DNA of 64,000 nucleotides from Diplodia intermedia (taxonomy: Eukaryota; Ascomycota; Dothideomycetes; Botryosphaeriales; Botryosphaeriaceae). The notes under the pieces were generated by a model. The model saw only the letters and a list, made by a program, of their open reading frames with translations. It had not been told where the DNA came from and did no database searches. The translations under genes and the position numbers were made by a program. Each line of letters begins with the position of its first letter. Position 1 is the stretch's first letter. Of the stretch, positions 1 through 11,900 are shown one piece after another. The stretch is from positions 62,001-126,000 of the forward strand of contig JAKEKT010000086.1 in assembly GCA_021495925.1 (NCBI GenBank). The letters run 5' to 3'.

Positions 1-1000
1 CGTCGCCGTTCGCGCCACCGGAGCGGCCCGGCACCTGGCCCGGCAGCAGGCAGGGATGTCAACACGGAGAGACAGAGGGCCTAATTTAGGCCCTAGAAAT
101 AGCGGTGCCGGGGGCGCTGCCCCGCCAAAACCCCCCCACCGTCGCAGTCGCTTGTCAACTGCCAGTCGACGCGTTCGCCAAAATCCACGCCCGCCGCCGC
201 TCATGACGAAATGGTCGCCCACCGGAGCGCTAACCGGGTGCGATGGAAATTAATTCATGCTCCTGCCTAGCCGCGGCCGCCGCGCGAGTGGTCGCCCACC
301 GAAGCGCACGCAACGTCGACGACGCTGATGATCAAGCCCGCCGGCCCCGCGCCTGCGGGGCTCTACGCGCAGCGGGGAGGGGGGTGCCTAAATTCAGACC
401 CTCAAATCAGCGGTCCCCCCGCGATGACGACCCCACCGCTGGCGGACTGTCAGTCAACGCGCTCGCCGCATTTTCTGCCGTCGCCCGTTCGCGCCGCCGC
501 GCATGACCGCCCGCCCGCTTGGCTCGCTCGTCGAAGCGCAATCCAGGCGCAAGAGCGCCGGCCGTCGTCGTGCCCGCTCGCCCGCTCGCCCGCGCGCGTG
601 CTCAAAGTCAATGGCCCGCAGCGCAGAGCCGAGCGTAACTACGCCGGTGTCGCCGCCTAGCCTCGCACGTTGGTCCCGCGGGCTCGACGCGACAGCGCTC
701 ATCATCGCGCCGACCGCCGCCGCTGCCTATCGGCTGCGCGCTCTGCGGTACGGTGCCTGGCGGGGGAGGGGAGGGGCCTAAATTTAGGCTTCGGCATCCG
801 CGGTGCCCCCGCGAAGAACGTCCCGCGCTGTCGCCGTCACTTGTCGACTGCGTGTCAACACCGTCACTGAAACTTACGCACGCATGCACGCACGCCCGCC
901 GGCCGCTCGTGGTTGCTGGAGCGCAAGCCAGGCGGGTCCGTGCGAGACCTGTCGCGCCCGCCCGCTCGAGATCAGCGGCGGTAGCGCAAATGATGCGCAA
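1..1000. repeat. Degenerate GC-rich tandem repeat, three copies
   Basis: A block beginning with a near-palindromic motif recurs at about 77, 385 and 773: GGGCCTAATTTAGGCCC in the first copy, TGCCTAAATTCAGACCC in the second and GGGGCCTAAATTTAGGC in the third. Each is followed at similar distance by an AGCGGT or CGCGGT plus C-run block and then a GTC..TGTC..ACTG..GTC..AC block. Spacing is about 308 and 388 bp, so the units have diverged in length. All reading frames here are GC-skew frames without gene character. I see no transposase or terminal repeats. Confidence 0.6.
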
Positions 1001-4000
1001 CGGGACTGACTGATGCCGTCGCGCGGAGGGGCATCGCATCGCATCCTCCGTAGGTAGCTGTTATGCAACGCCCCGCCCGCGCGCTGGCGGGTGCGCCGTT
1101 GAACAGCGCATATCTACCATGTTTGGCGGGGCTGGCGACAGAGAAAGCCAGTTAGCGGCGAGGGGCGATTGTCGTCGAGGATGGTGTCGCAATGAGCTGA
1201 GCGGAGCGCGATTTGCTGCTCAAGCAGCTTGATATGCCCTCGCTCTTGATTGGTCGCCACCGTCGCGCGGTGCATGAAGACATTCTGATGTTGCCGTCGG
1301 CGCCCGACTGGATGATCAGCGCGGCGGAGCGTCGCGCGCACCTCTGTCAGACACTTCGGGGATGCGCGCCCATGGCGACGGCGACGGCTTAGGAAATAAA
1401 TTACGGCTCTTCTTCAGTGTCATATCTGGCCCAATCAGGTGCGTGTACTCATATTGGTCCTTATGTCGCCGTCGCAGGGCTGCCCTTTGCTGCATTTCAA
1501 TGGCACACCGGTAGCTCTGATCACGTTCACTGCGCTGCTCACCGCGGTCGGCCATCACAAGTTCACGGCCAATGCCTTAGAGTGAGATGGAACAAGCCAT
1601 TGTGACCCTGCGCGTCCGCTGCCCTCCCAACGAGAGGACCACCTGCGCCCTCGAAGCTATCTTCCCCCCACCGCCTGGCGAAAGATAGGAAAATACACAA
1701 GAAAAAAAAGGATTGGGGGAACCAACAAGAAGCGAACTTGATGCCCTCTGGTTCCCAAAGAGGATGTTGCTATTTTCAGTCTCCGTTCCGAGCGCATGTT
1801 CTCCTCACCGTTGAGGATGGGGCAGTTCTCATGACAGCGCCGTGTGTCCGCCGCCGAGTCCGGAGTATACAAGGCCTTCATCAACTTGGCCGTTTTCGGC
1901 CAAGAGTGTGATGAAGCAGCCCGGTCGGCTGTTATTGGTTGGACATATTTCATCCCTTTGGTTTGCAGATGACCGGGTATCCGAGGGAAGCCTCGTACGA
2001 AAAGAGGACATCCAAGGCGAAGCTGCCTATCTAGTAAATGGCCAATTTTTGGCAGTGGACGCAATCCACCTTATGATGTGACTGCTCGATGAACACGAGG
2101 AAGTCTATGGAAGACGACCAAGGCAACCGGAATAGAAGGGCCATATCTTCGTCCATACAAAGTAATCACCAGTGAAAGCTGCCTTTCATAGCTTCGAAGC
2201 CGAGCTTCTCTCAGCCAGCGGTTCCCTTTATGTTCATTTTTGTCCAGTCTTCAAAGATACCTACCGGCGAGCGCGGCATCATTTTTACAAAACATTCTAT
2301 GAACACAAGGATTTCTCACGGTATAGAGCATTATTCCGGCTTTGAAGTCACGTCCAGAAATCAACTCGAATGTAAGTCGGAATCTGACAGGGTCCTGTAG
2401 GACAGTTTCGGTCAATCCAGCTGAAGAAATCCTCAGACAGCCCCAATCCTCCAAATATACCGATATTCTTTCACTGATCATGTATCAACTAGCATGACGT
2501 GTTCCTCGGTTGTTCTCGTACTGTCACATCTTCCTCTCTCCCTGCCCTTGACTGAGAGACGTTTAAGCTGTGTAATGAGTTGATGGCGAGAAATAAGACT
2601 GATGGGGCCCATGATGTCTGCTTTTTCGGCTTTCATCTACTCGCTGTCCCTACATAGTTAGGGCGGCAGCTGAACAAATTCTGTTCCGAGTAGAACCCAT
2701 CCTCGTCGGGAGTAGTTCTTGATTTCCCGACTCAGCGAGTAGCATGGCATACAAGACATTTTCTATACAAAAGGAGCTGTGGAACTTAGTAGTATAGTGA
2801 ATAGGGAGCTCTCGAGTAGCTTCATGCATTGGGGACATAGATAAGCGATATTAATTGTTTAGGCATGAGTGGTATAGAAGGGTCCAATCTATCAAACCTT
2901 GTCCACATTTTCTGAACGCTCAACTTTATTCCGTGTTCGCAAGGCTTCAAAGAACAAAGAAGCGGACACCATTGTGGTATTTCTCCCCTTGTTAGGCATC
3001 TCGCACGTTCTTTATGACACAGTTCGCTTCGGGAATCCAGGCAAAGCCGCAAGCGTGGAGAGTGAAAAACGATGTGCACAACAGTGCTCTTTTCCATCCA
3101 CTCCGCATCTTACAGCGCTGGTACCACGCATAATGAAGCATTCGCGCATCGTGTAAGATATGGTCTGTAATATTTGACCAAATGAGTGTCACAGTAGGAC
3201 TGCTGGAAGGATAGGGAATGGAAGCTGACAGAGGAATATGGTGGTGGTGATTTGACCATACGGCGGAAGCTACAAAGACGCAGCCAAATATTGGAATAGA
3301 GAGAGATTGAATTCCTTTGATTGCTGCCAGAAGAGACGAATGTAGGCTTAACATAAGACTTGTATTCGGGTCTTCGGCTTTGGGAAAACACCACACCGGG
3401 ACAAAACAGGTTCACAGCATCAGTGATAGCCCATGCAGATCGAGATGGCTATCGTTTCGCTTTGCCTCATGGCAACAACAGTGCAGATTCGCCTGGATGC
3501 GGGAATGGCTTTCACAGCTCCAGCTATCATCTGAGAACAAACGAGTCTGAGTCGGATAAGCAATTCAACCCGGTTTACATGATTGTCCCTTACGATCTTC
3601 TCATGGGAGAAAAGGAAACAATCTGTCAGGTGTTTATGACCATGCGTAGCAAGGACAACAGCCCACCAGTCTTAACCTTCCGGGGGAGCCCAGCCCAGCA
3701 CCGGCAAGCCGCCATCGCGCGTGGGAAGACGCCACTGGCGGTAGCATCCAAGCGGTGGTATGGGTCGACCGAGCCATCGTGTGGGGCGAGGGCCTAAGGG
3801 GCCGGCCTACAAGGAGGAGGAGCAGCGGTGGAAGGCCGGGTTCATGGCGGCGGAGGAGGAGGGGAGAGCGCATGCGCTCATCCTCTACTATCTGTGTCCC
3901 TCGTTCGCGGCGATGGGAGAGGAAAAGGGCGGATGGAGATGCTGTGTGTGGCGGCGTGCGTGACGAGGCTCGGGTGCTTGAGCTCGGCGGTGTTGAAAGC

Positions 4001-4459
4001 TGGGAAATGCAGTTCGGTTCCAGCTGGCCGGCGGCAGGATTCATGATGCTGGTGAATTATGCCGCTACCGCTGCTGCTGCCGCCACCGCTGCTGCTGTTA
4101 TTGCTGTTGTCAGCAGTAGTCGGGAAGAGGTGGGGCGACTTCACCGGCGGCTTCGGCGACTGAGCTTATGGGATAGTTGAATGTGCGACATCGTCTATTA
4201 GCTGGTTTGGCGATGGTGGAAGAGTAGGCTTAGTAGTATTGATTAGCGGCTCCCAACCTACCTGCTCTCTAGAAACCCAACATGTCAACTGCATCTTTGC
4301 CCCATACCATATTCTTTTTGGGCTAACGCCAGCATCCGACTCATGCCACCAGAGCGGAGCACGCGATGGCATCACAGTGCTGCAGGTAAATCACTGCAAA
4401 GAAGTTCCATCATCCAAGACGATATTGTATGGCACTACCACACGAATGCAAGCCCAGTC
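1001..4459. other. Intergenic, no supportable gene
   Basis: No reading frame with convincing exon structure is visible. A plus-strand frame at 3360-3797 (145 codons) has moderately protein-like composition but no recognisable domain and no paralogue in the window. A short run of CTG/GCC triplets lies at about 4067-4105. The stretch could contain a decayed gene that I cannot identify. Confidence 0.4.
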
Positions 4460-5695
4460 CTAATCAGAGTCCATATCAGTGTCCGTATCAGTGTCCGAAT
4501 CTGAGTTCCCCTCGTCCGAGCCAGCACCCGACGCCTCCACAACCACAGTCTCCGTATCCCCCTTCTTTTCCCTCAACTCCCTCTCGCTCTCCTCCCAAAT
4601 CTCGTTCAACATCTCCTCATTCCTGACATACATCTCAAACCCCTCCAACACCATCTCCCACGTAACCTCAATCCTCCTCTCCAGCATCGCCACGGTCCTC
4701 CCACAATCCGACCCCTCAATCGCCTCCACCGCCCCCGGGGGAATAACATCCCTCAACGGCACCGCAACGCCCCCACACCTCCCCTCCCCATCCACAACCC
4801 GCCACCTCCCCTCATCCTCATCCCCCCCGCCGCACCTCCACACCCTCATCTCCCACTCCCCCTCCCCCCCAACCACCAGCCCCAGGACAACCCTCGTCTC
4901 GCCCCCCGTCGCCCGGAAATACCACTCCGCCCTCTCCCCAATACATTTATCCCGCGTCCCGACCTCGACGACGAAATCGGGATACCGCTCGTTCTGGCCG
5001 GGGCCCCGGTACCACAGCGCGTGCGTTGGGGTGCGCAGCGCGGTGCACCCGAGGAAGGCGGTGCCGGCGGTGAGGCGCGCGTCGGAGCCGTTGGGGAGGC
5101 GCGGCGGGGCCGCGGTCGGGCGGAAGACGCGCCACGTGCGGCCGGTGCCGTCGGTGAGGCAGAAGGGGTGCGTGGACGCGTGCAGGCTGCGGAGGAGGTT
5201 GGGCGTCGCGATGCGGGCGAGGGGGTGTATCGTGTGCAGCGTGAGGAGCTGTGTGGAGAGGTCGTAGTCCCAGCTGTGCAAACCGGGGGAAAGGTGAGCG
5301 GGGCGCACGCGCTTTTTTTGGGCGGGAGGGAGAGGCGGGAGGGGGTGGTGGTCGGGTCGGGGGGGATGGGCTTACGTGAAGACTCTTTGCAGGAAGTGGG
5401 ATAGGGCTAGGTCGTTGTTCTTGCTCTTCATGCGGCATCTCATGAGGCGGTAGCTGTCGTAGGGCATCCACATGGGGATGAGAGCCTGGTCCAAAGGGTA
5501 CTCCTTGTAGCAGATATCCACGGCCATGCTGTAGCCTTCGAGGGCGCGTTTCATGATGGCCTTCTTGGGGTGTTTCCAGTTTTCGAGCTGTGATGTGCGG
5601 GAGAGGTTGTCGAACATGCGCAGGAAGGCATCGTCGGCCCAGTCTGGAGGCGCGTTTAACGTATATGGGTGGGGTAGTTGCTTTAGATCGTCCAT
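4460..5695 (-). CDS. PD-(D/E)XK-like family protein, array member 1
   Basis: Two exons, complement(4460..5273, 5376..5695), 377 aa. The intron (5274-5375, GTAAGC...CACAG) joins phase 2 cleanly and turns two separate open frames into one. Start at 5695 is chosen because the sequence reads MDDLKQLPHPY and gives an N-terminus like the neighbours; in-frame ATGs further upstream exist (to 5932). Exon 2 opens with a WDYDLSTQLLTLH block (the family's aromatic-rich strand), and near residue 230 has YPDFVVEVG followed by an ERAEWYFRATGGETRVVLGL segment. That order, a PD/hydrophobic/E-V core then a helix and a G.tr.VlGl strand, fits the PD-(D/E)XK fold family expanded in Pezizomycotina. The C-terminus is charged and ends in a Ser/Asp repeat. 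The expected Lys or Gln after E-V-x is not clear, so activity is doubtful. Function is unknown. Confidence 0.6.
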
Positions 5696-6220
5696 GGTTG
5701 TCGTGTATGCGTCGGTGGAGGATGACCGGAAGGAGGGCGCCGACTGTTGTGACAAGGGCGGTGGTGCGACCGTCACGTGATGGGCGCTCTCGTGGGTACC
5801 GCTGAGGTTGAGCGCAGTCGGGAAAGTTCGAGGAGCCACGAATGAGATCATTGAGGTCCGAATCATCGACTTCCCGAGCTGCAAGGAAACGTACGACGCC
5901 ATATGCATGGCAATCGCAAGGAACGAGGACATGAGCTTCTATTACTGCCATTGCTAGCTGCAATAACCCGTTAACGCAAACTACACGTTAAGGCAAGCTG
6001 TGGTAGATTTGTCTGCACTATGCTATCACTGTTCATTGTGAAGTTGACTAGCAAGCAGTGCGATCCAGCGTGATGTCTTTAGCCATGATGTCCAACAATT
6101 CCTGATTCAGATTGCCATTTGGAGAGACTTGACCAATGCCCGTGCTAAACGCTACCAACGCAGCAAAACATCCAAAACCACTCAGATCCCACTCGAATTG
6201 TGTAAGCCAGAACCGAAAAT
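5696..6220. other. Intergenic spacer between array members 1 and 2
   Basis: Serves as upstream region of the gene ending at 4460 and 3' region of the gene ending at 6221. I see no conserved element beyond what promoters and terminators would need. Confidence 0.4.
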
Positions 6221-7508
6221 TTACTCCTCCTCGCTCTCTTCATCATCATCATCCTCGTCGTCCGCGTCCTCGCCCTCAGGGTCCTCAGCAGCATCTCCAT
6301 CATGGTAGGCCATCCAATTGTTGACGTTCGCCACGCCACCACGCCTGAGCTGCACTTCCGGCTCTGGCTCTGGCTCCGACAATTGCTCTTCGATCTCCGC
6401 CATTAGATCCTCCCAAGCCTTTTCATCATCATCCTCATCATCGGGCAGTTCTCGGGGCTCGTCCTCATCAGTAGCCACCTCCGTCTCGGACAGCTCCATA
6501 TCGGTGCTGCCATCGTCAAGGACGGGCGGCGGCGCCGACGCCTTCTCCCACATCTTAGTCAGGGTCGCGCAGTCGATCTGGACCGTCTTCTTCATCAGCG
6601 CCTCCATATCGTCGTCGCCGGTGCCCTCGATGAGCGGCAGGGTGGTGGGCATGAAGTCGCGGATGGACAGCACGAGGCCGGGGCCGTCCGTGCCGCGCCA
6701 GGCGACGTCCTTCTCGGTGAGGAAGCAGCGGCGCCACTCCCTGCCGTCGACGGCGGTGGGCAGGTAGCGGAGGTAGCGCCACACGCTGTAGACGCCGCGG
6801 GTCGTGTCGATGGAGACGACGGTGCGCGTGGCGCCGTTGCCCGCGCCGGCGTAGCGCGGCGCCAGCGCCGCCATGTCGTCGTGCTTGACGTTGTTGCCGA
6901 CGTCGATGAGCAGGGTCGGGTCGCACTCCCACGAGTGCCGCGACCGCTTCGTGCCCGCCGCCGCCGCCGCCCGCGCCCGCGCCGGCCGCGTGTGGTTCGG
7001 CGAGAAGTAGTACGCCAGGTCCGGGTGCCAGGCGCCGTAGACGAGCGAGTCGGCGTTGTCGCCGCGCTCGGCGTTGACGCCGATGATGTGCTCCAGGAAC
7101 CAGTTGTGCGGGCCGGCGTTGGCGTGCATGAAGAGGGCTTTGCTGATGTGGTCTTGCAGCTCGCCGACGAAGAGGGCCTGCGGGAAGGAGGGCAGGCGGA
7201 GGGTGAGGAGTGAATGGCGGCTGGAGAAGTCGTGTCTGCGGCGGAAGTGTCAGCGGGGGTGAGGTCACGGGAGGTGAAGGGACGGCGTAAAATTACCGGA
7301 TACTGTTCCAACAGTCGAACAGATCTGACAGGCTACTGTGGCCGATGATATCGAAGAACTTGTCGTACTCGGCGCGAGTGAGGTTGAATGTCTGCCAGCT
7401 TTCGTCGTCGCGGAAGCCCGCGACGTTCACGCTGATGGTCTCGAGCGCATCGAAGACGGCGCGCATGTTCTGAGGAAGCTCCATGATGGTAGCGGTGAGG
7501 GATGGCAT
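6221..7508 (-). CDS. PD-(D/E)XK-like family protein, array member 2
   Basis: Two exons, complement(6221..7235, 7297..7508), 408 aa. The 61-nt intron (GTAATT, CGCTGAC branch motif, CCGCAG) preserves frame at phase 2. Exon 1 carries a LTRAEYDKFFDIIG helix; the junction leads into HDFSSRHSLLTLRLPSF, the family's strand followed by LP. Near residue 140 comes WHPDLAYYFS, then DPTLLIDVGNNVKHDDMAAL about 35 residues later: this is the pattern P-D ... (D/E)-V-x expected of the nuclease-like core, with D in place of E. The C-terminal third is strongly acidic with runs of D and E, possibly a nucleic-acid-mimic or disordered tail. An alternative start at 7484 would shorten it by eight residues. Molecular activity is not shown by the sequence. 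Confidence 0.65.
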
Positions 7509-8037
7509 GATGTGCGATGGAACTTGGCGAGTCGTCTGGGAGTGAAACGGCTCAAGAGCCGGGGCGCCGGGGTTGACGGGATGGTTGTTGTGTGGCGGTG
7601 TTGCGGGAAGATCTGATGTTTTGGTGGACGCGACGACGCGCTGGCTGCGCGCGCCCGCGACCACTCCCCAATGCGGCAGCTGGGGATCATCACTTGCCAC
7701 CGTCTGAGTGATGAGAGTCTCTCATTCACCGAGAACAGATATCCCCAATGTGGTGTTCGCCGCCCTTATGCGACCTCATAGCTATTCACTTCCACTGACA
7801 CCTGAGGCACAGGCATGATGTCAACATTCATCTTTCGATTGCCTGACAACATGATATACACCATGCATTGTTGTGACGCAGTCCATGTTCTTTGGACATG
7901 TGGGAATCGAATGAGCAGTGTTGCTGGTTGGACCATGCTCGCCGGTCACGATGGCAGGCATCTTCACAGTTAGGTCGTGCAAACCACTCAAATTGCTATT
8001 GCGGAACGGCGGAAATGCCAAAGCCTATCGGAGAATT
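7509..8037. other. Intergenic spacer
   Basis: Upstream region of the gene at 6221-7508. No further gene visible. The interval 8038-8206 just beyond is the in-frame lost tail of the next gene and is described there. Confidence 0.4.
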
Positions 8038-8206
8038 AGACTCGAGGAGAGCTGAATATGTCACCCACAAGATCTGAGGTAGAAATGCTTCCCTCACCAA
8101 CATTCTCCACAGAGACCCAGTCAAGCCCAGTGTCAGGATCCGCCATATCCCACTCATCGTCGACGTTCACCACCTGCCCCTCTCGCTCTTCCACCTCCTT
8201 GAAAGG

Positions 8207-9092
8207 CTAAACAACCTCAACAACCGGAATCCTCAACTTCTCTTGCCAAACGGGATCGAAGCTCCACTCGTCCAGCGGCGGCGACCGTACCTTCCCACGA
8301 AACAGCCGCATCGGCAGCACGAGCTCCCCCCGCACCACCTCCCGACAGAGCCCAGCCCAACACCGTCCGCCCATCCCGTCCCTCACCATTCTCCGTTCCC
8401 CCACCGCGCCCTCCCCATCACCGCCCAACCACCACCGCACAACCTCCACCGTCTCCCCCACCAAAACCGTAACCAGCGCCCTCACCCGCCTATCCCCGCG
8501 AACCAAGACATCATCCACAATCTCCCCGACCCCGTCCCCACCGTCGACGACGACCACCGCCACGGCGATGTCGCCGTCGCCCTGCAGCCGCCAGCACGCA
8601 TCGAGATACGTCGTGCCGCCCGCCTGTGGCGCGGTGCCCAGCGGGAAGTGGTCGAATGCCAAGACGCGGTTGGCGACGGCGGCGAAGGGCGGGCCGTGGG
8701 CGCGCAGCGCTGCGATGCGGGTGGAGATGGCGGTCTTGATGCGGGCGAGCACGGCGGCGTGGTGGGGAGGGGGGAAGCGGAGGGTTAGGGTGAGGGCGGG
8801 CGCGTTGCGGGCGATGCTGGTTGGTGGCGGCGGCGCGCGGTTGTTAGCTGGGTGGGCAGTCGGGGGAGCGGATGGCTGGATGTGCGGCGGGGGCGCGGGC
8901 GTCGACGTACCTTTGCGGCGTGCGCGGAGAGGCGGCGGGCGGGGCGTTGGCGCGGAGCCAGTGGCTTGCCCGGGCGTAGTCGCTGCGGGACAGCTGGAGC
9001 TTTTGCCATGTCGGCACGGCGGATGTGTTGCCGGCGTCGACCGCTTGGAGGGCGGCGATGAGCGTGGCGGCGTCTTCGATGTTGGATGGCAT
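8207..9092 (-). CDS. PD-(D/E)XK-like family protein, array member 3, apparently truncated by a stop
   Basis: Two exons, complement(8207..8816, 8911..9092), 263 aa. Intron 8817-8910 has GTACGT, a CAGCTAAC branch motif and ACCAG, and keeps frame. Exon 1 has LSRSDYARASHWLRA, equivalent to the Y-containing helix of the neighbours. Exon 2 has ALTLTLRFPPPHHAAVLARI (strand, P-P-H-H) then TYLDACWRL and IAVAVVVVDGG, a degenerate form of the core in which the acidic residue after the second strand is lost. The TAG at 8207-8209 is followed in the same frame by 56 further sense codons rich in acidic residues (about 8206 down to 8041, TAA at about 8038-8040), so the ancestral protein was probably about 320 aa. 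Expect an inactive or short variant. Start chosen at MPSNIEDAA, preceded by a typical A-poor leader. Confidence 0.55.
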
Positions 9093-10418
9093 GTTGGTGG
9101 TGGGTTTGGTGGGAGGGGAGGAGCGTGCGGCACTCGAGGTAGTTAGTTGACACGGCTTCGGTAGAGAGAGGAAAATTCTCGGAAGGGTCTTCAGAGAGCC
9201 GCGGTACGGCCATCGGGTTAGGTGTCCGTACATGGTCCTGCTTTTAGTTTTCGGGGTCGTGTTGTGCGGTCCCTGAAGGTCGCAGCCGTGGTTCGTGGGT
9301 CAGGGTCAAAGCCCAACGACGTAAGTGGAGACTACAGCCAGATCTCTTACCACCCTCGGTATCGCCGTTTCCGCCATTTCTTTTTCGCTAGCCAAGACCC
9401 TGTAATCGCTTTCATGTCAGTGACTCGAGAATATAGGATTGGTACTGATCAAGTCATTCGCTAACAGGCCCTTGTTGCCGGCAGCCCGTCCTACCCCGCA
9501 TACTTTCTCCCTTGTGTTTGATGGACTGTGAAATAAGTGGTTGGCAGACACCCCTGGCACAAGCGACCAATTCCGGCATCTGGGTAGCTATCCATGCGTC
9601 CTTCGATGGGTACCGCGTCCGGCTTGCTTCCATGTGGGGATACGTTGAGTTCTCGATGCGTTTCCAAGAGAGGAACCATCAATATCTCCGAAGTATGAGC
9701 AGAATATCTTGCAGCATGAGGTTGCTTTTCGACCAATGTTTTCGCTGTACCGTTGGGAAGTCATCCCCCCAGATTTGAGGCATCGGTCATCATCTTCAAG
9801 ATTTCAAAAGCATGGCTGTGCGACGAAGGGCAAGGGGTGAATTACGAGCTTCGTGGCAGGGAACCGTCGAGTGGTGGAGGTCCGCAGCGTGGCTGGCTTC
9901 TCGTCCACTTGCAAGAGCGCCCAGTGGATGGCATCACTGCTGATTGACCAGGGTCGGTTTTACATTGGCTCGGTCAGAAGTTCTTCTACTTAGCTGAGGG
10001 CAATCAGAGCGGCGCGTGGGAACCAGACACAGCTTGCCTGCCAAGACCCTGGCAGTTTGCTAGGCTTGCAAGACGCATTGTTCACTTAGCTTGATTTGTC
10101 GCAGAGGTTTGCACGTTAGGGCTGCTACATCAAAGAAACATCTCGGCATAACACAAATCATGAAGTTTTGCCAGTTTCTAATCCGTTCTCCATTATTCTC
10201 CCTGAGCTTTTGTATTTCCCAGTCACGTTGAATTCTATCTTCGTGACAGCTTTTCTTTTCCTTGCAATCCCTACACATTCAGCCGAGCATGTCCAAACTT
10301 GCCTAGCGTTCCATGTTCAATCTCGACAGATACCTATTTCGCCCCCATCACGTTGAGCACTCAAATCAGTATCACACCCAGATCCTTCCGTTTGTCCGTA
10401 GTGGCTGCATGTTTTCGT
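9093..10418. other. Intergenic, about 1.3 kb, nothing recognised
   Basis: Short frames on both strands (for example 9512-9778 plus and 10060-10278 minus) lack codon character and splice-compatible partners. AT content is higher than in the flanking genes. Confidence 0.4.
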
Positions 10419-11390
10419 TCACATGCTAAGTTCGCTGCGTGATGTGTGATCGTGCAGTTCTTGTGGGCTTTCGGCGGTCATCTCAGCCTTTTCCAAGAAC
10501 CTCTTGAGCTCATAGTTTGAGATGCTGATTTCCTCGTCAAGAATACCCATCGTGACTTGATCGCTTCTGTCGACAAACTGCATGTGGTTCGGCCCGATCA
10601 ACTCCCTCATTGGGATCCGCAATGCACCGTCGCGACACGTCCCGCTCTCCTCCCGGAATTCACACCGCTTCGAGCGCTTCTTCGTAACGAAAGTGCTCTC
10701 TCCCATATCATCAAAGCTTTTTTGAGTGACCTTGAAGATGGTGTAGAAAGCCCGCTTCTTCATGTTGGAGTCTGCCGCGGATACGTTATCCCTCATGCGG
10801 TTGTTGCTGACACTGATGATGACGCCTAGCGCGGGACGCCCTTCTGTGCGAGTGATAAGGCTTATCATACTCCTCTCAGCCGCCCTGTAGTCATGTGAGT
10901 AGACAATGTCCAGGGCCAAGCACGCCTTATCCGGGTTTTCTGCAGGCCCCCAGTTGAACTCCCAAATGCCGTCAACATCAACATCGTCCATGTCCACGAC
11001 ACGGGCCTGCTTGATAACGTTCGCAATGTTCTCGACAACGTTGCCATCTTTGTCGTCGGAGTCAAACAGCATCGCAACCTCAGCGATGCGGGTGTCGATC
11101 AGCCTGACAACATCGTTGGCGAATATCCGATGGACGCGACCGGGCATGCTGTAGTAGAGCCGGTGCTCCCTGCGTACGAATCTGAACTTGATGCGCTCAG
11201 CTACATAGCGGTAGAGCCTTTCGTTTGTCTTGATCAAGCCCATCAGATGCTCGTACTGGTCCTGGTAGATCCGAACCGATCCATGGGATGGAGTCGCACT
11301 CGCGTCCCCGCCAAGACGACGGAGGAGTCTGTCATAGATAGACCTAGGGTGCATCAGCCTGCCGAATGCCACGGGGAATGGTCCTTCCAT
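10419..11390 (-). CDS. PD-(D/E)XK-like family protein, array member 4 (best-preserved)
   Basis: Single exon, 323 aa, starting MEGPFPVAFG. Residues 40-75 contain YQDQYEHLMGLIKTNERLYRY and then the family strand-turn-helix RIKFRFVRREHRLYYSMP followed by GRVHRIFANDVV, which matches the known fungal pattern of an Rydyd...lvlRMPs.vHe block. Around residue 150 a DVDGIWEFNW segment is followed about 15 residues on by ACLALDIVYSHDYRAAERSM: hydrophobic strand, D-I-V and S-H in the positions where the family usually shows E-V and S-Q. A LISLITRTEGRPALGVIISV strand follows. The C-terminus carries MRELIGP and GILDEEISISNYEL. The family is often described as restriction-endonuclease-like; whether this copy cuts DNA is unknown. 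The start at 11390 is the first ATG of the frame. Confidence 0.65.
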   Translation of the reverse strand: MEGPFPVAFGRLMHPRSIYDRLLRRLGGDASATPSHGSVRIYQDQYEHLMGLIKTNERLYRYVAERIKFRFVRREHRLYYSMPGRVHRIFANDVVRLIDTRIAEVAMLFDSDDKDGNVVENIANVIKQARVVDMDDVDVDGIWEFNWGPAENPDKACLALDIVYSHDYRAAERSMISLITRTEGRPALGVIISVSNNRMRDNVSAADSNMKKRAFYTIFKVTQKSFDDMGESTFVTKKRSKRCEFREESGTCRDGALRIPMRELIGPNHMQFVDRSDQVTMGILDEEISISNYELKRFLEKAEMTAESPQELHDHTSRSELSM

Positions 11391-11872
11391 GGCTGTTGGA
11401 TGTTGCGGGTTTCCAGTGTTTTGAGTTTGGGCACTGGAAAGCAGATCGTACAGGCCCAGAAAAATGTTTCGAAAAGCTCGACTAGGTCACCACCGAGGTG
11501 AAACGGTGCTTTCCGCCGGTTTGGGGTAGCGGGGTGGACGGGTGATGTGGTTGTCGGGTCGTAGTGACTGAAGCTGCGGCGGATGGTGCCCAAGCGCAGG
11601 TTATCGACAGTGCTGGAAGGCCCTAGCTTGGTGCGAAGCAAACCGCGGTACCTTGACTAAGCATGCTGAAGTGCTCATTGGGTAGATTGTCAAAGCGGGG
11701 TTATTGTTATTCATTGTTTGATTTTCGCCCGACAGATGATGATAGAACCCCGGTACAGTCGCCAACCATAACCAGTCTTAGCCAAACGCCAAAGGTTATA
11801 AAGTGTCTGCATTGATACCCATGTCCAGCTCTTCTCGCACATTCGCTTTCCTTGCACTGTAACAGAGCCGCA
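11391..11872. promoter_or_regulatory. Shared divergent promoter region
   Basis: About 480 bp separates the minus-strand gene starting at 11390 from the plus-strand gene starting at 11873 or 11901. Both transcripts must initiate here. No specific operator was identified. Confidence 0.35.
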
Positions 11873-11900
11873 ATGTCCGAAACGCCCGAGCCTGAGCACC

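Noticed and set aside
1842..2081. 79-codon plus-strand frame ahead of the first array gene
   Set aside because: No domain, no start context and overlapped by a longer antisense frame of equal quality.
3634..4180. Overlapping 136- and 141-codon frames on both strands
   Set aside because: Gly/Arg/Ser-rich translations in all frames caused by GGA/GGC-rich sequence; neither strand is favoured.
4479..5267. 262-codon frame antisense to the gene at 4460-5695
   Set aside because: Low-complexity Ser/Thr/Pro translation; the minus strand has intron-supported exons with a family signature.
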